Program-made: the position numbers and the translations under genes
Notes under the pieces: model-generated
Told to the model about the DNA's origin: nothing
Databases searched by the model: none
What the model saw: the letters and a program-made list of their open reading frames with translations, nothing else
Virus record (IMG/VR): IMGVR_UViG_3300006789_000104
Location: 1 to 29,289 of that record
Direction: 5' to 3' (one strand)
Source of the DNA: a virus
DNA length: 29,289 nucleotides
In this document: positions 1 through 8,475 of the stretch, piece after piece
Position numbering within the stretch: the first letter of the stretch is position 1
Layout of the letters: each line of letters starts with the position of its first letter

Positions 1-237
1 AAAAAGATAGACATACCAACCATCGTAGTATTAATGGGAATAGCCGTAGGTGGTGTCTACAAAGTATCTGAGATAGAGAAGGATGTGGCACTCAATAAGC
101 AGAGCATAGCTAACAACGCTGCTGTGATTAGTGAGATGAAAACTGAGAGCCAAGCTATGTTCAGTAGGATAGATAATAAGTTAGATAAGATGATAGATAT
201 TATCCACTCATACCAAACTAGCAAGAGAAACCAATGA
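1..237 (+). CDS. Membrane-anchored coiled-coil protein, 5'-partial (spanin- or holin-accessory-like)
   Basis: The frame is open from base 1, so the gene probably begins left of the window; an internal ATG lies at 34. The visible 78 residues begin with a hydrophobic stretch (PTIVVLMGIAVGGVY) that could be a membrane anchor, followed by a charged helical segment with coiled-coil character ending in IIHSYQTSKRNQ. The stop codon overlaps the next start (ATGA at 234-237), so the two genes are probably translationally coupled. One membrane segment plus a coiled coil, next to a lipoprotein and a holin-like gene, fits an inner-membrane spanin or another lysis accessory. No family-specific motif is seen, so this role is inferred from context only. 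Confidence 0.6.
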   Translation, partial: KKIDIPTIVVLMGIAVGGVYKVSEIEKDVALNKQSIANNAAVISEMKTESQAMFSRIDNKLDKMIDIIHSYQTSKRNQ

Positions 238-617
238 AATTATTACTAACATTATTTATATCGTTCCTCCTTAGTGGCTGTGTTAATTCAGGGTACAGCA
301 ATGTATTAGCATTAGATGATTTTAATATGGCTTCTTTTGGCCCTGATGCCAAGATAGAAGTAAAGAGAACAGAAGTCATATTAAAAGTAGTTATACATAA
401 AGATGAACAGAGCCTTAACAATGCTTACTGGAAACATACTAAAAAATATGGTAAGCAAGTATTGGGTTTTGCATTAGTACATCCTTCAGTAGATACTTGT
501 TATGTACATATAATGGTACCAGATAAATGGGATGATAGAGAGGCATTAGCTATTATGGGTCACGAAGTGTACCATTGTTTATTAGCTGAACACGGCCCCC
601 CTATAGTTCCTCAATAA
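234..617 (+). CDS. Lipoprotein with HExxH metallopeptidase-like motif
   Basis: This 127-aa protein starts with a lipoprotein signal: a short basic N terminus, a hydrophobic core and a lipobox LSGC with Cys16, so it should be lipid-anchored in the cell envelope. Near the C terminus is GHEVYHCLLAEHG: His110, Glu111 and His114 form HExxH, and His120 falls at the third-ligand spacing of a metzincin (HExxHxxxxxH), although the usual Gly is Leu. A zinc-dependent peptidase or amidase is therefore plausible. It sits between a coiled-coil membrane protein and a holin-like protein, so a lysis or envelope role (outer-membrane spanin position, or cell-wall/protein cleavage) is inferred. No other endolysin is recognisable in the window. 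Confidence 0.7.
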   Translation: MKLLLTLFISFLLSGCVNSGYSNVLALDDFNMASFGPDAKIEVKRTEVILKVVIHKDEQSLNNAYWKHTKKYGKQVLGFALVHPSVDTCYVHIMVPDKWDDREALAIMGHEVYHCLLAEHGPPIVPQ

Positions 618-630
618 AGGAGAGAGAGTA

Positions 631-1059
631 ATGATTAGTTTACTTACAAACGTAGCACCAATAATTATGGGCTTCATTATGAAGCTTATGGCTATTAAGA
701 GTAAAGCAGCTACAGATTTACAAAAGTTACAGTTAGAGGCATTAAGTGCTAGAGCAGCTGAGGTAGATAAAGCTAGAGAAGTAGCTAAATCAGAGAGTCC
801 TTGGGCAGCACTCAATAGAAGAGTAATTATATTTGTACTACTTGGTATTATAGTATTTACACAGGTTGCTCCAGTATTCTTAGACGTGCCTACTGTTATA
901 CCTACAATAATTAAAGGTACAAGTTTTTTAGGTTTTGATATTACACCAGACAAAATAGAATATATTACTGTTAATGGCATGTTAAAATTAGATGAAGTTT
1001 TTAAATGGACTACTATTATCGTAGAGTTTTATTTCGGAGCACAACTAGCAAAGGGGTAA
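631..1059 (+). CDS. Holin-like inner-membrane protein
   Basis: This 142-aa protein is preceded by AAAGGAGAGAGAG. An N-terminal hydrophobic segment (about residues 3-20) is followed by an amphipathic charged helix (about 25-60), then a strong membrane segment around 67-87 (VIIFVLLGIIVFTQVAPVFL) and a second C-terminal hydrophobic segment around 124-138. The SPWAALNRR turn before the main membrane helix resembles three-TM holins of phages and gene-transfer agents. A role in timed permeabilisation of the inner membrane is inferred from topology and from its place in a lysis-type cluster; the exact family is not certain. Confidence 0.6.
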   Translation: MISLLTNVAPIIMGFIMKLMAIKSKAATDLQKLQLEALSARAAEVDKAREVAKSESPWAALNRRVIIFVLLGIIVFTQVAPVFLDVPTVIPTIIKGTSFLGFDITPDKIEYITVNGMLKLDEVFKWTTIIVEFYFGAQLAKG

Positions 1060-1062
1060 AAA

Positions 1063-1170
1063 ATGGACTATTGGACTATTAAAGAAAAAGTAAAAAAATT
1101 AATTAAGTCTCATAACAAATCAAGAAAAAAACACAGGGTATTCCCCTGTAATAAAAAACCACAATCATAA
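1063..1170 (+). CDS. Small basic peptide, 35 aa
   Basis: A short frame starts at ATG 1063, five to six bases after AAGGGG, and encodes a very basic 35-residue peptide (MDYWTIKEKVKKLIKSHNKS at the start, about one third Lys/Arg). It fills most of the otherwise empty interval between the holin-like gene and the phosphoesterase. Part of its 3' half is a GC-rich hairpin (1133-1149), so the interval may instead be non-coding. No homologue is recognised; coding status is uncertain. Confidence 0.35.
   Translation: MDYWTIKEKVKKLIKSHNKSRKKHRVFPCNKKPQS
1133..1149 (-). terminator. Putative minus-strand intrinsic terminator
   Basis: ACAGGG (1133-1138) pairs with CCCTGT (1144-1149) around a five-base loop. 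On the minus strand the hairpin is followed by G and a run of seven T, the form of an intrinsic terminator for leftward transcription. On the plus strand it is followed by A-rich sequence and would not terminate. It could stop antisense transcripts running into the lysis genes. Confidence 0.35.
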
Positions 1171-1204
1171 CCACTTCTAATAAAAGACTATTCTGGGAGG
1201 CATT

Positions 1205-1975
1205 ATGTATAAAAGAGCGATTGTTATACCTGATCAGCACTTTCCGATACACGATGAGAAAGCAGTAAAAGTAGTATTAAAGGCAATAAAATATATTGAG
1301 CCAGATATATTTATAAATTTAGGCGATGTTGGCGAGTGGGAATCAGTTTCTGCTTGGAAGTACAAAGGAAAGAAACTACCTCCTTTAGAATATCAAATGC
1401 CTTTGGTCGATGAAGAAATCAAAGCAGTTAATAAACAAATAGATAGATTCGATAAAGTATTAAAAGAAATTAATTGCACTGAAAAATATATACTTGCTGG
1501 CAATCATGATGAATGGCTAGATAGTTTTGGTGATAATCATCCATATCTAAATAAGTATAATTTTAAAGAAGCCTGTAGATGGGAAGAAAGAGGGTATGAG
1601 TATAGAGGATATAACAATGTTTTAACTATAGGTAAACTTAGTTTTGTGCATGGGGCTTATGTGACAGTTAATCATGCTAAAAAGCATTTAGATTCTTATG
1701 GCACAAATCTTATTTATGGTCATACACATGATGTACAAAGATACTCTGGAACCAGTTTACATGATGGTGCTATATTTGCACAATCTTTAGGGTGCTTAAA
1801 GGATATGTCATCAGAGAAGAATAAATGGTTAAGAGGGAGATTACACAATTGGAACCATTGTTTTGGTATAGTTACTTGGTTTGATGATGATACTTTTCAG
1901 CTAGAACCTATTGAAATTAGCAAAGGAAAATGTTCTGTCTGGGGAAAAATAATTAAATTAGGTAAAGGAGACTAG
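1205..1975 (+). CDS. Calcineurin-like metallophosphoesterase
   Basis: This 256-aa protein has the full metallophosphoesterase motif series: D10-x-H12 (PDQHF), G40-D41 (NLGDVGEW), G99-N100-H101-D102 (AGNHDEW), H149 (FVHGAY) and G172-H173-T174-H175 (YGHTHD). These are the di-metal ligands of the calcineurin-like phosphatase/nuclease fold. GGGAGG lies four bases before the ATG. The substrate cannot be told; relatives act on phosphoproteins, nucleotides or nucleic acids. It sits alone between lysis-type genes and tail genes, transcribed with them. The enzyme family is clear, the biological role is not. Confidence 0.9.
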   Translation: MYKRAIVIPDQHFPIHDEKAVKVVLKAIKYIEPDIFINLGDVGEWESVSAWKYKGKKLPPLEYQMPLVDEEIKAVNKQIDRFDKVLKEINCTEKYILAGNHDEWLDSFGDNHPYLNKYNFKEACRWEERGYEYRGYNNVLTIGKLSFVHGAYVTVNHAKKHLDSYGTNLIYGHTHDVQRYSGTSLHDGAIFAQSLGCLKDMSSEKNKWLRGRLHNWNHCFGIVTWFDDDTFQLEPIEISKGKCSVWGKIIKLGKGD

Positions 1976-1976
1976 T

Positions 1977-3545
1977 ATGTCGTTTAAAACAACGCCAGAA
2001 ATAGATTATTCAAGTGTAGGTCTGATAACAGACATACCAACACATTCATTACCAGATGGAGCTTGGAATGATTGTTTAAATGTAAGATGTAAGGATGGAT
2101 CTGTTCATGGTGTTAATTCTTTTTCAGATAATATAGCTTTACATGGTACCGATACAGTTATATCGGGTGGTGAGGCTATGGCGGTAACACAATTCACGCC
2201 CGCAGGATACAATTATTTAGTTATAGCTTATATTGTAAAAGGTACTGATAACTTTGGTCATGTAGTAACCTACAATACAAATACTTCTGCTTGGAATGAT
2301 ATTACAAACAGCACAACAAATTTAAAGTTTACTTTTGATGAAAAGTATCCTCCACAGATATTTGTTTTTAATGAATTACTTATTGTTAATCCCGCTGTTG
2401 ATGCCCCACCACAATTCACTGATGCTGGTATTTCTTCTGGAAGTCTTAATATAATGCCTAACTGGCCTGTAAGTGACCCTGCTCCAGCAGGAGGAACAAC
2501 GTATCCTATTGTTACTAGAAGTTTAAAGCCTTTTGGTAATAGATTAATGGCTATGAATATCTTTGAAGAGAATACTTCTTCTGCGAGTGACGATGTTAAC
2601 CTACCAATTGATATATTATGGTCTTCTCATATAACAAGTATAGGGTCTTTATCTAGTACTGAGTGGACTGCTAGTACAACTAATACAGCAGGCGATGCTT
2701 TCGCAATAGAAACTCCAGGAAAGATATTAGATGGAGGTCAACTAGGGGAGTTCTTTATAGCTTATAAATCAGATTCTGTTATAAGGGTTGCTGAAACAGG
2801 AGATTCTTATGTTTTATCATTTGAAAGTATTTTTGAGGATGACGGTATCTATTCTTCTCGTTGTTTTGCTAATATCGGTAATGCTCAGCATTTGGTTGTC
2901 GGCAATTACGGTGTATTTATTCACGATGGTCAATCACAAAAGACTGACGTTGCAAAAGGAATATTTCAAGATACTATATTCTCCTTAGTAAAGGCTACGG
3001 AGAAAGATAGGTCGTTCTGCTTCCAACAGACTAGAGATAAAGAAGTATGGTTTTGTTTCTCATCATCGTCTAATACAGCTAATGGTTGTGACTTAGCTTT
3101 CGTTTATGATTACAACGAAAAAAAGCTACACAAGAGAACTTTGCCAGGACTAACTGATATATACGAAACAGAACTTAATGGGGTTTTACAAATATATGCC
3201 ACTAAGCCAGATGATACTAAAATACAATTGTTATCTAATACGGCTTATGAAGCAGATGGTTTCTTTGTTCATGAAGATGATAATTTATCTGATAACGCTA
3301 CTATTAAGTGGATTAATGGCATTTATCTAGATTCAGTTGATAGCGTAAAGGTTGGGTTGATTGCTACACAAAGACTTACTGATACTAAAACTTACACACT
3401 ACAGACATTTAATCCTAGTACATCTCATAAGTTAGATGTAAGAACTACAGGCAGATACATGAATCTAAAAGTACAGATGAATGGAAATACCAACCCTCAA
3501 TTAGGAAAACTACAGTTTGATGTTAAGTTAGCAGGTAAACGCTAA
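1977..3545 (+). CDS. Tail hub/nozzle-like structural protein
   Basis: This 522-aa protein opens with a pattern common to podoviral tail proteins: a short lead, then LPDGAWNDCLNVRCKDGSV, i.e. LPxGAWxxxxNVRxxDG. The rest is rich in short beta strands with repeated Gly/Asp turns and ends with LGKLQFDVKLAGKR, consistent with a beta-propeller-like tail hub, nozzle or stabilisation protein below the portal. It starts two bases after the phosphoesterase stop and lies directly upstream of the tail fibre. The assignment rests on the N-terminal pattern and gene order; no catalytic motif is expected or seen. Confidence 0.55.
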   Translation: MSFKTTPEIDYSSVGLITDIPTHSLPDGAWNDCLNVRCKDGSVHGVNSFSDNIALHGTDTVISGGEAMAVTQFTPAGYNYLVIAYIVKGTDNFGHVVTYNTNTSAWNDITNSTTNLKFTFDEKYPPQIFVFNELLIVNPAVDAPPQFTDAGISSGSLNIMPNWPVSDPAPAGGTTYPIVTRSLKPFGNRLMAMNIFEENTSSASDDVNLPIDILWSSHITSIGSLSSTEWTASTTNTAGDAFAIETPGKILDGGQLGEFFIAYKSDSVIRVAETGDSYVLSFESIFEDDGIYSSRCFANIGNAQHLVVGNYGVFIHDGQSQKTDVAKGIFQDTIFSLVKATEKDRSFCFQQTRDKEVWFCFSSSSNTANGCDLAFVYDYNEKKLHKRTLPGLTDIYETELNGVLQIYATKPDDTKIQLLSNTAYEADGFFVHEDDNLSDNATIKWINGIYLDSVDSVKVGLIATQRLTDTKTYTLQTFNPSTSHKLDVRTTGRYMNLKVQMNGNTNPQLGKLQFDVKLAGKR

Positions 3546-3554
3546 GGGGGTGTT

Positions 3555-5510
3555 ATGGCTATTATTTCAGAAACAGAACTAAGGAGAAAACTTAGAGAGT
3601 TAGGAGCAAGTGCTGCTTCTTCTCAAGCAACTGCAGTAAGAAATGGAGATACTTGGGAATATACTACAGAAGTTTTGTATCTAGCTTATGCTAGTAGTGT
3701 TACTAATGCTAGTTCTAGTGGTGTCATAACCAATCAAAGTGATGCTATTGGATTTCAATACACTGCTTTCAGTGCTTCAGGAGTATTATTACCTTGGAGG
3801 GGTTATTCATTTTCCAAAAGTATATATTCTTCTGGGGACCCTACAGATTACATTTGGGAAAATATTACGGCTTCTGGTAGTAGTACCTTGGAGCGTTATT
3901 ACTCTACCTATGCTGGTTTATTAACTGATATGGGCGATCCTGATTATCCAGGAACAAGACTTGATGGTACTGATGTACCTTGGACCTCTATAGCTGTTAC
4001 TAGTGCGATTCCTGACACAGCTTTCTTTGTTGCTGAAAAATATACTATAAATGGCACTAAGTCTACTTGGAATGTATATGCAGTAGCTACAGAAGAAACA
4101 GGGTTTGGATTAATACCATATACTATTACTGGTAGAAATAAACCTACACTTAATAGTACGCAATGGAACACCGATACAATAACAGCTGTGACTGCGTATA
4201 CAGGAAGATCTTATTCTGTTATCAAAGAATTAGGTTACGGTACTACTGTTGTTATTACTTATGACGATGGTAAATTGTACGGAACATTAAAGAAAGTATC
4301 AGGAGTGGCAACATGGGCAGCAACATCGTCATTCATTGACGGAGAGTTGCTACTATCTGAAACGGTAATAGCAGATAAGATTGCTTCTAATGCCATTACT
4401 ACTGGCAAGATAAAGGTTTCTGGAACTGGTGCAGTTACCGCAGCTTATTTTGGAGCAGTAGCAGCAGCAGACGTAGCTACGGCTATTAATAATAATACAA
4501 CTACTGTTGACGGTGCTAAGATTACTACTGGTACAATTGGCACTTCCAGTTTAGCTGCTAATGCTGTTACAACAGATAAGATAAGTGTAGATAGTGAGAT
4601 ACTAATCTCAAATAATGCAGGTCGTATTCGTTCTGGAGACATAGGAGCGGGAGGCACTGCAGGCACATTTCCAGCAACTTCAGCAGATATAACAGGTTCA
4701 GGATTTTTAATAGGAAATGACACTAGTAATAGTGGTACTGCTAAGTTCTTATTCGGAAATGACACTCAAGCTATTTATTGGGATGGCTCTACTCTGTCTT
4801 TACTAGGAAAGTTTATAACAGACTCGAACATTGCCTCTATTGATGGTAGCTCTGTATCCACTCAGACATTTAGAATCGGTAGTCAAGTGGCAATTTCAGA
4901 CTGGAACAGTAACCATTCTGGATATTACATATACAAGACACACATAAGTAGTGCAGAAGTAGGTAGAGCCTTATACTTTACGGTTAACGGAGATTCTAAT
5001 CCAGTAATATATGTTAACGGAGCAACTCCAGGAGCTAATGATTTAATGTATCGCAATCCAGATACAGAGGCTTATACTGGTACAGATGATTTTTATTCAG
5101 ACTATTCTACCTCTGATTTTTATGGCATACCTATCTCTGATTACTCATTCTCTAATCAAGGTAACTTCTTTGTTCCTCAAGCGGCTGGACCATTATGGGT
5201 AAGATTTAGTACTAACTCTAATATCACTTACCAAATATACGCCAATGGTATGAAAGAGTACCATACGGTTGAGATGTTTACAGTTTCTAGTGGGGTATCT
5301 ACGGCTGTTACATCTAAGACATTAACATTAGATAATACTTTTGAGAGTATAGAGAACATTCAATTAACAGCAAGAGCTGCTGAGGGCAATCCTTCAGCTG
5401 GTTCTACTCATTATGCTTCTAATGTGACGACAGGTTCATCATCAAGTATAAATTTTAACCAAACCACTGCAGACATCATCGAATTCGATGTTGTTGTTGT
5501 AGGATATTAA
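3555..5510 (+). CDS. Tail fibre protein
   Basis: This 651-aa protein is rich in Ser, Thr, Gly and Ala. The N-terminal third (about 1-210) looks like a globular attachment part. It is followed by fibre-type repeats around 260-345 in which the phrase VIADKIASNAITTGKI recurs as GAKITTGTIGTSSLAANAVT, typical of central tail-fibre or tail-tip proteins (TxKI/xAKI repeats). The C-terminal 200 residues are beta-rich and could be a receptor-binding head. It is followed by a glycine-rich tip protein and a tail assembly chaperone-like gene, together forming a host-recognition module. The fibre call is well supported by composition, repeats and context. Confidence 0.75.
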   Translation: MAIISETELRRKLRELGASAASSQATAVRNGDTWEYTTEVLYLAYASSVTNASSSGVITNQSDAIGFQYTAFSASGVLLPWRGYSFSKSIYSSGDPTDYIWENITASGSSTLERYYSTYAGLLTDMGDPDYPGTRLDGTDVPWTSIAVTSAIPDTAFFVAEKYTINGTKSTWNVYAVATEETGFGLIPYTITGRNKPTLNSTQWNTDTITAVTAYTGRSYSVIKELGYGTTVVITYDDGKLYGTLKKVSGVATWAATSSFIDGELLLSETVIADKIASNAITTGKIKVSGTGAVTAAYFGAVAAADVATAINNNTTTVDGAKITTGTIGTSSLAANAVTTDKISVDSEILISNNAGRIRSGDIGAGGTAGTFPATSADITGSGFLIGNDTSNSGTAKFLFGNDTQAIYWDGSTLSLLGKFITDSNIASIDGSSVSTQTFRIGSQVAISDWNSNHSGYYIYKTHISSAEVGRALYFTVNGDSNPVIYVNGATPGANDLMYRNPDTEAYTGTDDFYSDYSTSDFYGIPISDYSFSNQGNFFVPQAAGPLWVRFSTNSNITYQIYANGMKEYHTVEMFTVSSGVSTAVTSKTLTLDNTFESIENIQLTARAAEGNPSAGSTHYASNVTTGSSSSINFNQTTADIIEFDVVVVGY

Positions 5511-5518
5511 GGAGACTT

Positions 5519-6172
5519 ATGGGAATTATAACAGGAACCCCAGTCAGTAGTACAACATTAACGAGAGCTGCGGCAGCAACAAAGTTAACAAATACAGGAA
5601 CCTCTAAAGCTAATTTTATCGCTGGTGTAGAGGATATTTTAGACACCCTTCTTGTTAGTTCTAGCTCTTTCTTGTATAGTAACATTGGTGCTGTTACCAA
5701 CGCTTCTGTGACAGTACCTGAGGGAATAACAAAGCTAATAGTTACAGGTTCTGGTGCTGGTGGTGGGGGTGGAGCAAGCGGCTCACACGAACAGGCTGGC
5801 GAATCAGGAGGTAAAGGTGGTTCTTGTATTGAACGACTAATCACTGTAGTGGGAGGAGAAACATTAACAATCAACATTGGTAGTGGCGGAAGTTGTCCAG
5901 GCAGTTGGTGTTCTTCTGGAACATCTGGAGGTGCAACCACAATATCTGGTTCATCTTCTGGAACATTACTAACTCTAGGAGGAGGTGGTGGTGGAACCTC
6001 TAGTCCTCCCGGGGGTTCAGGATCAACAGGATCGGTAAGTGGAGGTTCTGTAGGTCGCACATCAGGCTCCTTTGGTAGCGTTTATAATGATAGTGTAGGA
6101 ACAGGTGGTAGTGCTGGTAGTTACTATAATGCTGGTGCAGGGGCTGCTGGTATGCTATTTATTACGATTTAA
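5519..6172 (+). CDS. Glycine-rich receptor-binding tip/adhesin-like protein
   Basis: This 217-aa protein has a helical N-terminal part (about 1-55), then VPEGITKLIVTGSGAGGGGG at about 68-87, which starts a glycine-rich domain running to the C-terminal AAGMLFITI. Long glycine runs separated by short beta segments (LGGGGGGTS, GGSVGRTSG) are characteristic of polyglycine-sandwich adhesins at phage fibre tips, such as those of the T-even gp38 type, and of related glycine-rich domains. Three Cys (GSC, GSCPGSWC) occur in loops. It follows the fibre gene by eight bases with AAGGAG, so it most likely caps the fibre and determines the receptor. The role is inferred from composition and position. Confidence 0.65.
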   Translation: MGIITGTPVSSTTLTRAAAATKLTNTGTSKANFIAGVEDILDTLLVSSSSFLYSNIGAVTNASVTVPEGITKLIVTGSGAGGGGGASGSHEQAGESGGKGGSCIERLITVVGGETLTINIGSGGSCPGSWCSSGTSGGATTISGSSSGTLLTLGGGGGGTSSPPGGSGSTGSVSGGSVGRTSGSFGSVYNDSVGTGGSAGSYYNAGAGAAGMLFITI

Positions 6173-6184
6173 CAAGGACTATAT

Positions 6185-6529
6185 ATGAAAAATTATTACA
6201 AGGTTGTGGATGGCGTTGCTACTGAAGGAGCGTTTACAACTTATTCAGGAGTGTCTGTTGAAAGTGATTGGGTAGAATCGGGTGATAATGCTGGTATAGG
6301 TTCGACTTGGGATGGTGCCGTATGGACACCTCCAGTAAAAGATGTTTCTTTAGAACAATTACGAATAGAAAGAGATAGACTTTTATTAGAGTCTGATTTC
6401 TCTCAGTTATCAGATGTACCTCATACTGACGATGAGAAAGTATTGTGGTTAACATATAGACAAGAACTTAGGGATTTACCAGATGGGTACGTTCCTACTC
6501 CAGAACCAGTTTATCCTACTAAACCTTAA
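6185..6529 (+). CDS. Tail fibre assembly chaperone-like protein
   Basis: This 114-aa protein has a C-terminal half that matches the phage tail assembly chaperone pattern: helical LRIERDRLLLESDFSQL, then a D/P turn, then WLTYRQELRDLP (about residues 60-99). The Arg-rich helix, the SD-(F/W)-xQL segment and YRQxLRDLP are hallmarks of this small family found downstream of fibre genes. The N-terminal half (YYKVVDGVATEGAF) resembles the short beta domain in the same proteins. The product presumably helps fold or attach the preceding fibre/tip proteins and may not be part of the virion. Confidence 0.75.
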   Translation: MKNYYKVVDGVATEGAFTTYSGVSVESDWVESGDNAGIGSTWDGAVWTPPVKDVSLEQLRIERDRLLLESDFSQLSDVPHTDDEKVLWLTYRQELRDLPDGYVPTPEPVYPTKP

Positions 6530-6538
6530 ATGGAATAA

Positions 6539-6973
6539 ATGATGTATGAAATAAAACAAATAGTTGGTGAGGATATACTCATCAGATATAACAATTTGAA
6601 ACGAGAAATAAGTAGAGCTTTAAAACATAGTGATGGTGAGTGGACAGCTGTTCAAATAGTTGAGGCCGCTATTAAGGAACCTATGATGTATCATATATGG
6701 GAAGTCTTAATGGACGGCTCTCCAGTCGCCATCGCTACTACAAGGATTATTACATATAATAACTTCACTTCGCTACACATTATAACTTTAGGTGGAAGTG
6801 AAATATACGAGGAAATGCCTTACTTAATTACTAAGTTTGAGAAAGTAATTAAAGAGTATGAGCATATTGACTATTTAGAATATACTGGTCGCAGGGGTTT
6901 TATCAGGCAACTTAATAAAGTTGGTTGGGAAGAAAAGTATGTGACTATGAGAAAGAACTTAAAGGAGACTTAG
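6539..6973 (+). CDS. GNAT-fold-like phage protein
   Basis: This 144-aa protein resembles the small acetyltransferase-like proteins near podoviral tail and internal-protein genes. It has an N-terminal helical region, central strands (WEVLMDGSPVAIATTRIITY, then LHIITLGGSEIY), a helix and the ending YTGRRGFIRQLNKVGWEEKY, which looks like the last beta-alpha unit of a GNAT fold (GRxGFxRxLxKxGW). Two consecutive ATGs (6539 and 6542) are possible starts; GGA at 6532 is better spaced from the second. T7 has a gene in a comparable place (13). Enzymatic activity is unproven; a virion-assembly role is possible. Confidence 0.5.
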   Translation: MMYEIKQIVGEDILIRYNNLKREISRALKHSDGEWTAVQIVEAAIKEPMMYHIWEVLMDGSPVAIATTRIITYNNFTSLHIITLGGSEIYEEMPYLITKFEKVIKEYEHIDYLEYTGRRGFIRQLNKVGWEEKYVTMRKNLKET

Positions 6974-7681
6974 ATGTCAAAAATTAAAATTTATGATGGT
7001 GTAGTTATTGATATGGCTACGAGTAAAATAATTAGCAAAGGCAAAGCTACTTGGGTTGATTCTAAAGATGTTGCTTATACCAAAGGAGGAGGTTCTTCTA
7101 CTTCTACTACTGGTTTTGCTCAAGAATTCAAACCTGAAGTTAAAGCTATGCTTGGAGAAGGTAAGGGTCTTTATGATTCTGGGCAATTGGGTTCAGTAGC
7201 AGGGTTTAATGCTAACCAACTTGCAGCTCAAGCAGGTGGAGTAACCTCTGCGGGAGCACAAACAGGATTGGAAAATGCACTAGCTGCTCAAGCTAATGCA
7301 GGTGTAAATCTATCTGGTATGCGTTCTGCCGCTCAATCACAAGCACAAACGGCTCTTGGGCTGAATGCGGCTGGTGCAGGCCGTGCAGGTAGTTTAGGCG
7401 GTTCTAGACAAGCCATCAATAGTCAGTCTATAGCTAATGATTTAGCAGCTAAGTTTGGACAAATAGATCAACAAGCACAAGCACAAAACTTTGCTAATAA
7501 ACAGGCTGCATTACAAGCTCAAGGAACAGGTGCGAAAACATTGGCTGGTATTGGTGCGGGACAACAGCAACAAGCACAGAATATTGCTGACGCTCCTTAC
7601 AAGGGTTTGTCTCAATATGCTTCTTTGTTTCATGGGGTGGCTGATAAGTCTACTACTACGACACAATCAGGAGGTAAGTAA
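6974..7681 (+). CDS. Ala/Gln/Gly-rich internal virion protein (gp14-like position)
   Basis: This 235-aa protein begins immediately after the preceding stop with AAAGGAG upstream. Residues about 50-215 are a long Ala/Gln/Gly/Ser-rich helical region with heptad-like Gln-Ala repeats (QSQAQTALGL, QQAQAQNFANKQAALQAQ) and a GSLGGSRQAINSQSIAND turn that recurs in podoviral DNA-transfer proteins. It has no catalytic motif. Composition, size and place at the head of the ejection-type cluster suggest an internal head or DNA-ejection protein like T7 gp14. Homology has not been shown. Confidence 0.5.
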   Translation: MSKIKIYDGVVIDMATSKIISKGKATWVDSKDVAYTKGGGSSTSTTGFAQEFKPEVKAMLGEGKGLYDSGQLGSVAGFNANQLAAQAGGVTSAGAQTGLENALAAQANAGVNLSGMRSAAQSQAQTALGLNAAGAGRAGSLGGSRQAINSQSIANDLAAKFGQIDQQAQAQNFANKQAALQAQGTGAKTLAGIGAGQQQQAQNIADAPYKGLSQYASLFHGVADKSTTTTQSGGK

Positions 7682-8460
7682 TGAATAGTATATGGGGTCT
7701 CTCAAATCAACAACAAGCAAGAGCAGGGTTCGATGATACAGATGGTACGCCAATACACTATAGTCCTTCAGGTGAAAAGTCAGGTTCTTATTATTTTAAT
7801 CAAGCTCAACAAGAATTAAATGGGCAGCCATCTTTTCATGGTAGTGATTACAATTGGAATAATCCAGGAATGGTAACAGCTGAGGAATACCAACAGCTAA
7901 GTAACTCTGATAAAGCCGATATAAGATTGCGTGCCACAGAGATGGCAATGGAAAACGATGATATGCATACCGCAGGAACTAGTTGGGATGCTCACAACAG
8001 GGTTAAAAATAACCTTAATGATTTTAACTTTAATAAAGACACATATAAATATGAGCCTTATAATGACACTACGGGATTGACGCACAACGGCAAGCATTTA
8101 GCACCCGCAAGTGAGAGGGGAATACTTAATTCAGGGGGATTTGGTGATATTATTAGTAAGGTAGCAGGTTTAGCTGTACCTTTTAGCGGCTTTAAATTTG
8201 GTACTAATTTTCCTGACATGATTAATAATGCTATAGATAAATATACTGGTGTATCTGACTTTAATGTTGGTACCGCAATAGGTAACGCATTTACTCCACC
8301 TAGTAATGTTTGGACGACAGCACCTACAACAGTAATGGATAGTGGACTAAGTGGTGTAGGTAGTAATGACAGCCCGTCTAGTAGTGGTAACACAACCAAT
8401 AACTCTGGTTCTGGTGGTGGTATTTGGAATGATAGTTGGGGTGATGGAACTGAAATTTAA
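7681..8460 (+). CDS. Unrecognised virion-cluster protein, 259 aa
   Basis: The ATG shares its A with the stop codon of the previous gene (TAATG) and has AGGAGG upstream, so the two are coupled. The protein is rich in Asn, Ser and Gly with many aromatic residues in the N-terminal half. It has one modestly hydrophobic segment around 154-174 (GDIISKVAGLAVPFSGFKFG) and ends in a Ser/Asn/Gly-rich low-complexity tail. No family is recognised. Its place between probable ejection proteins suggests a minor virion protein. Confidence 0.6.
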   Translation: MNSIWGLSNQQQARAGFDDTDGTPIHYSPSGEKSGSYYFNQAQQELNGQPSFHGSDYNWNNPGMVTAEEYQQLSNSDKADIRLRATEMAMENDDMHTAGTSWDAHNRVKNNLNDFNFNKDTYKYEPYNDTTGLTHNGKHLAPASERGILNSGGFGDIISKVAGLAVPFSGFKFGTNFPDMINNAIDKYTGVSDFNVGTAIGNAFTPPSNVWTTAPTTVMDSGLSGVGSNDSPSSSGNTTNNSGSGGGIWNDSWGDGTEI

Positions 8461-8475
8461 AATAGGAGATTAGTG

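Noticed and set aside
5476-6060. 194-codon minus-strand frame, proline-rich
   Set aside because: It is antisense to the glycine-rich tip gene; glycine codons read backwards give proline, so it is a shadow.
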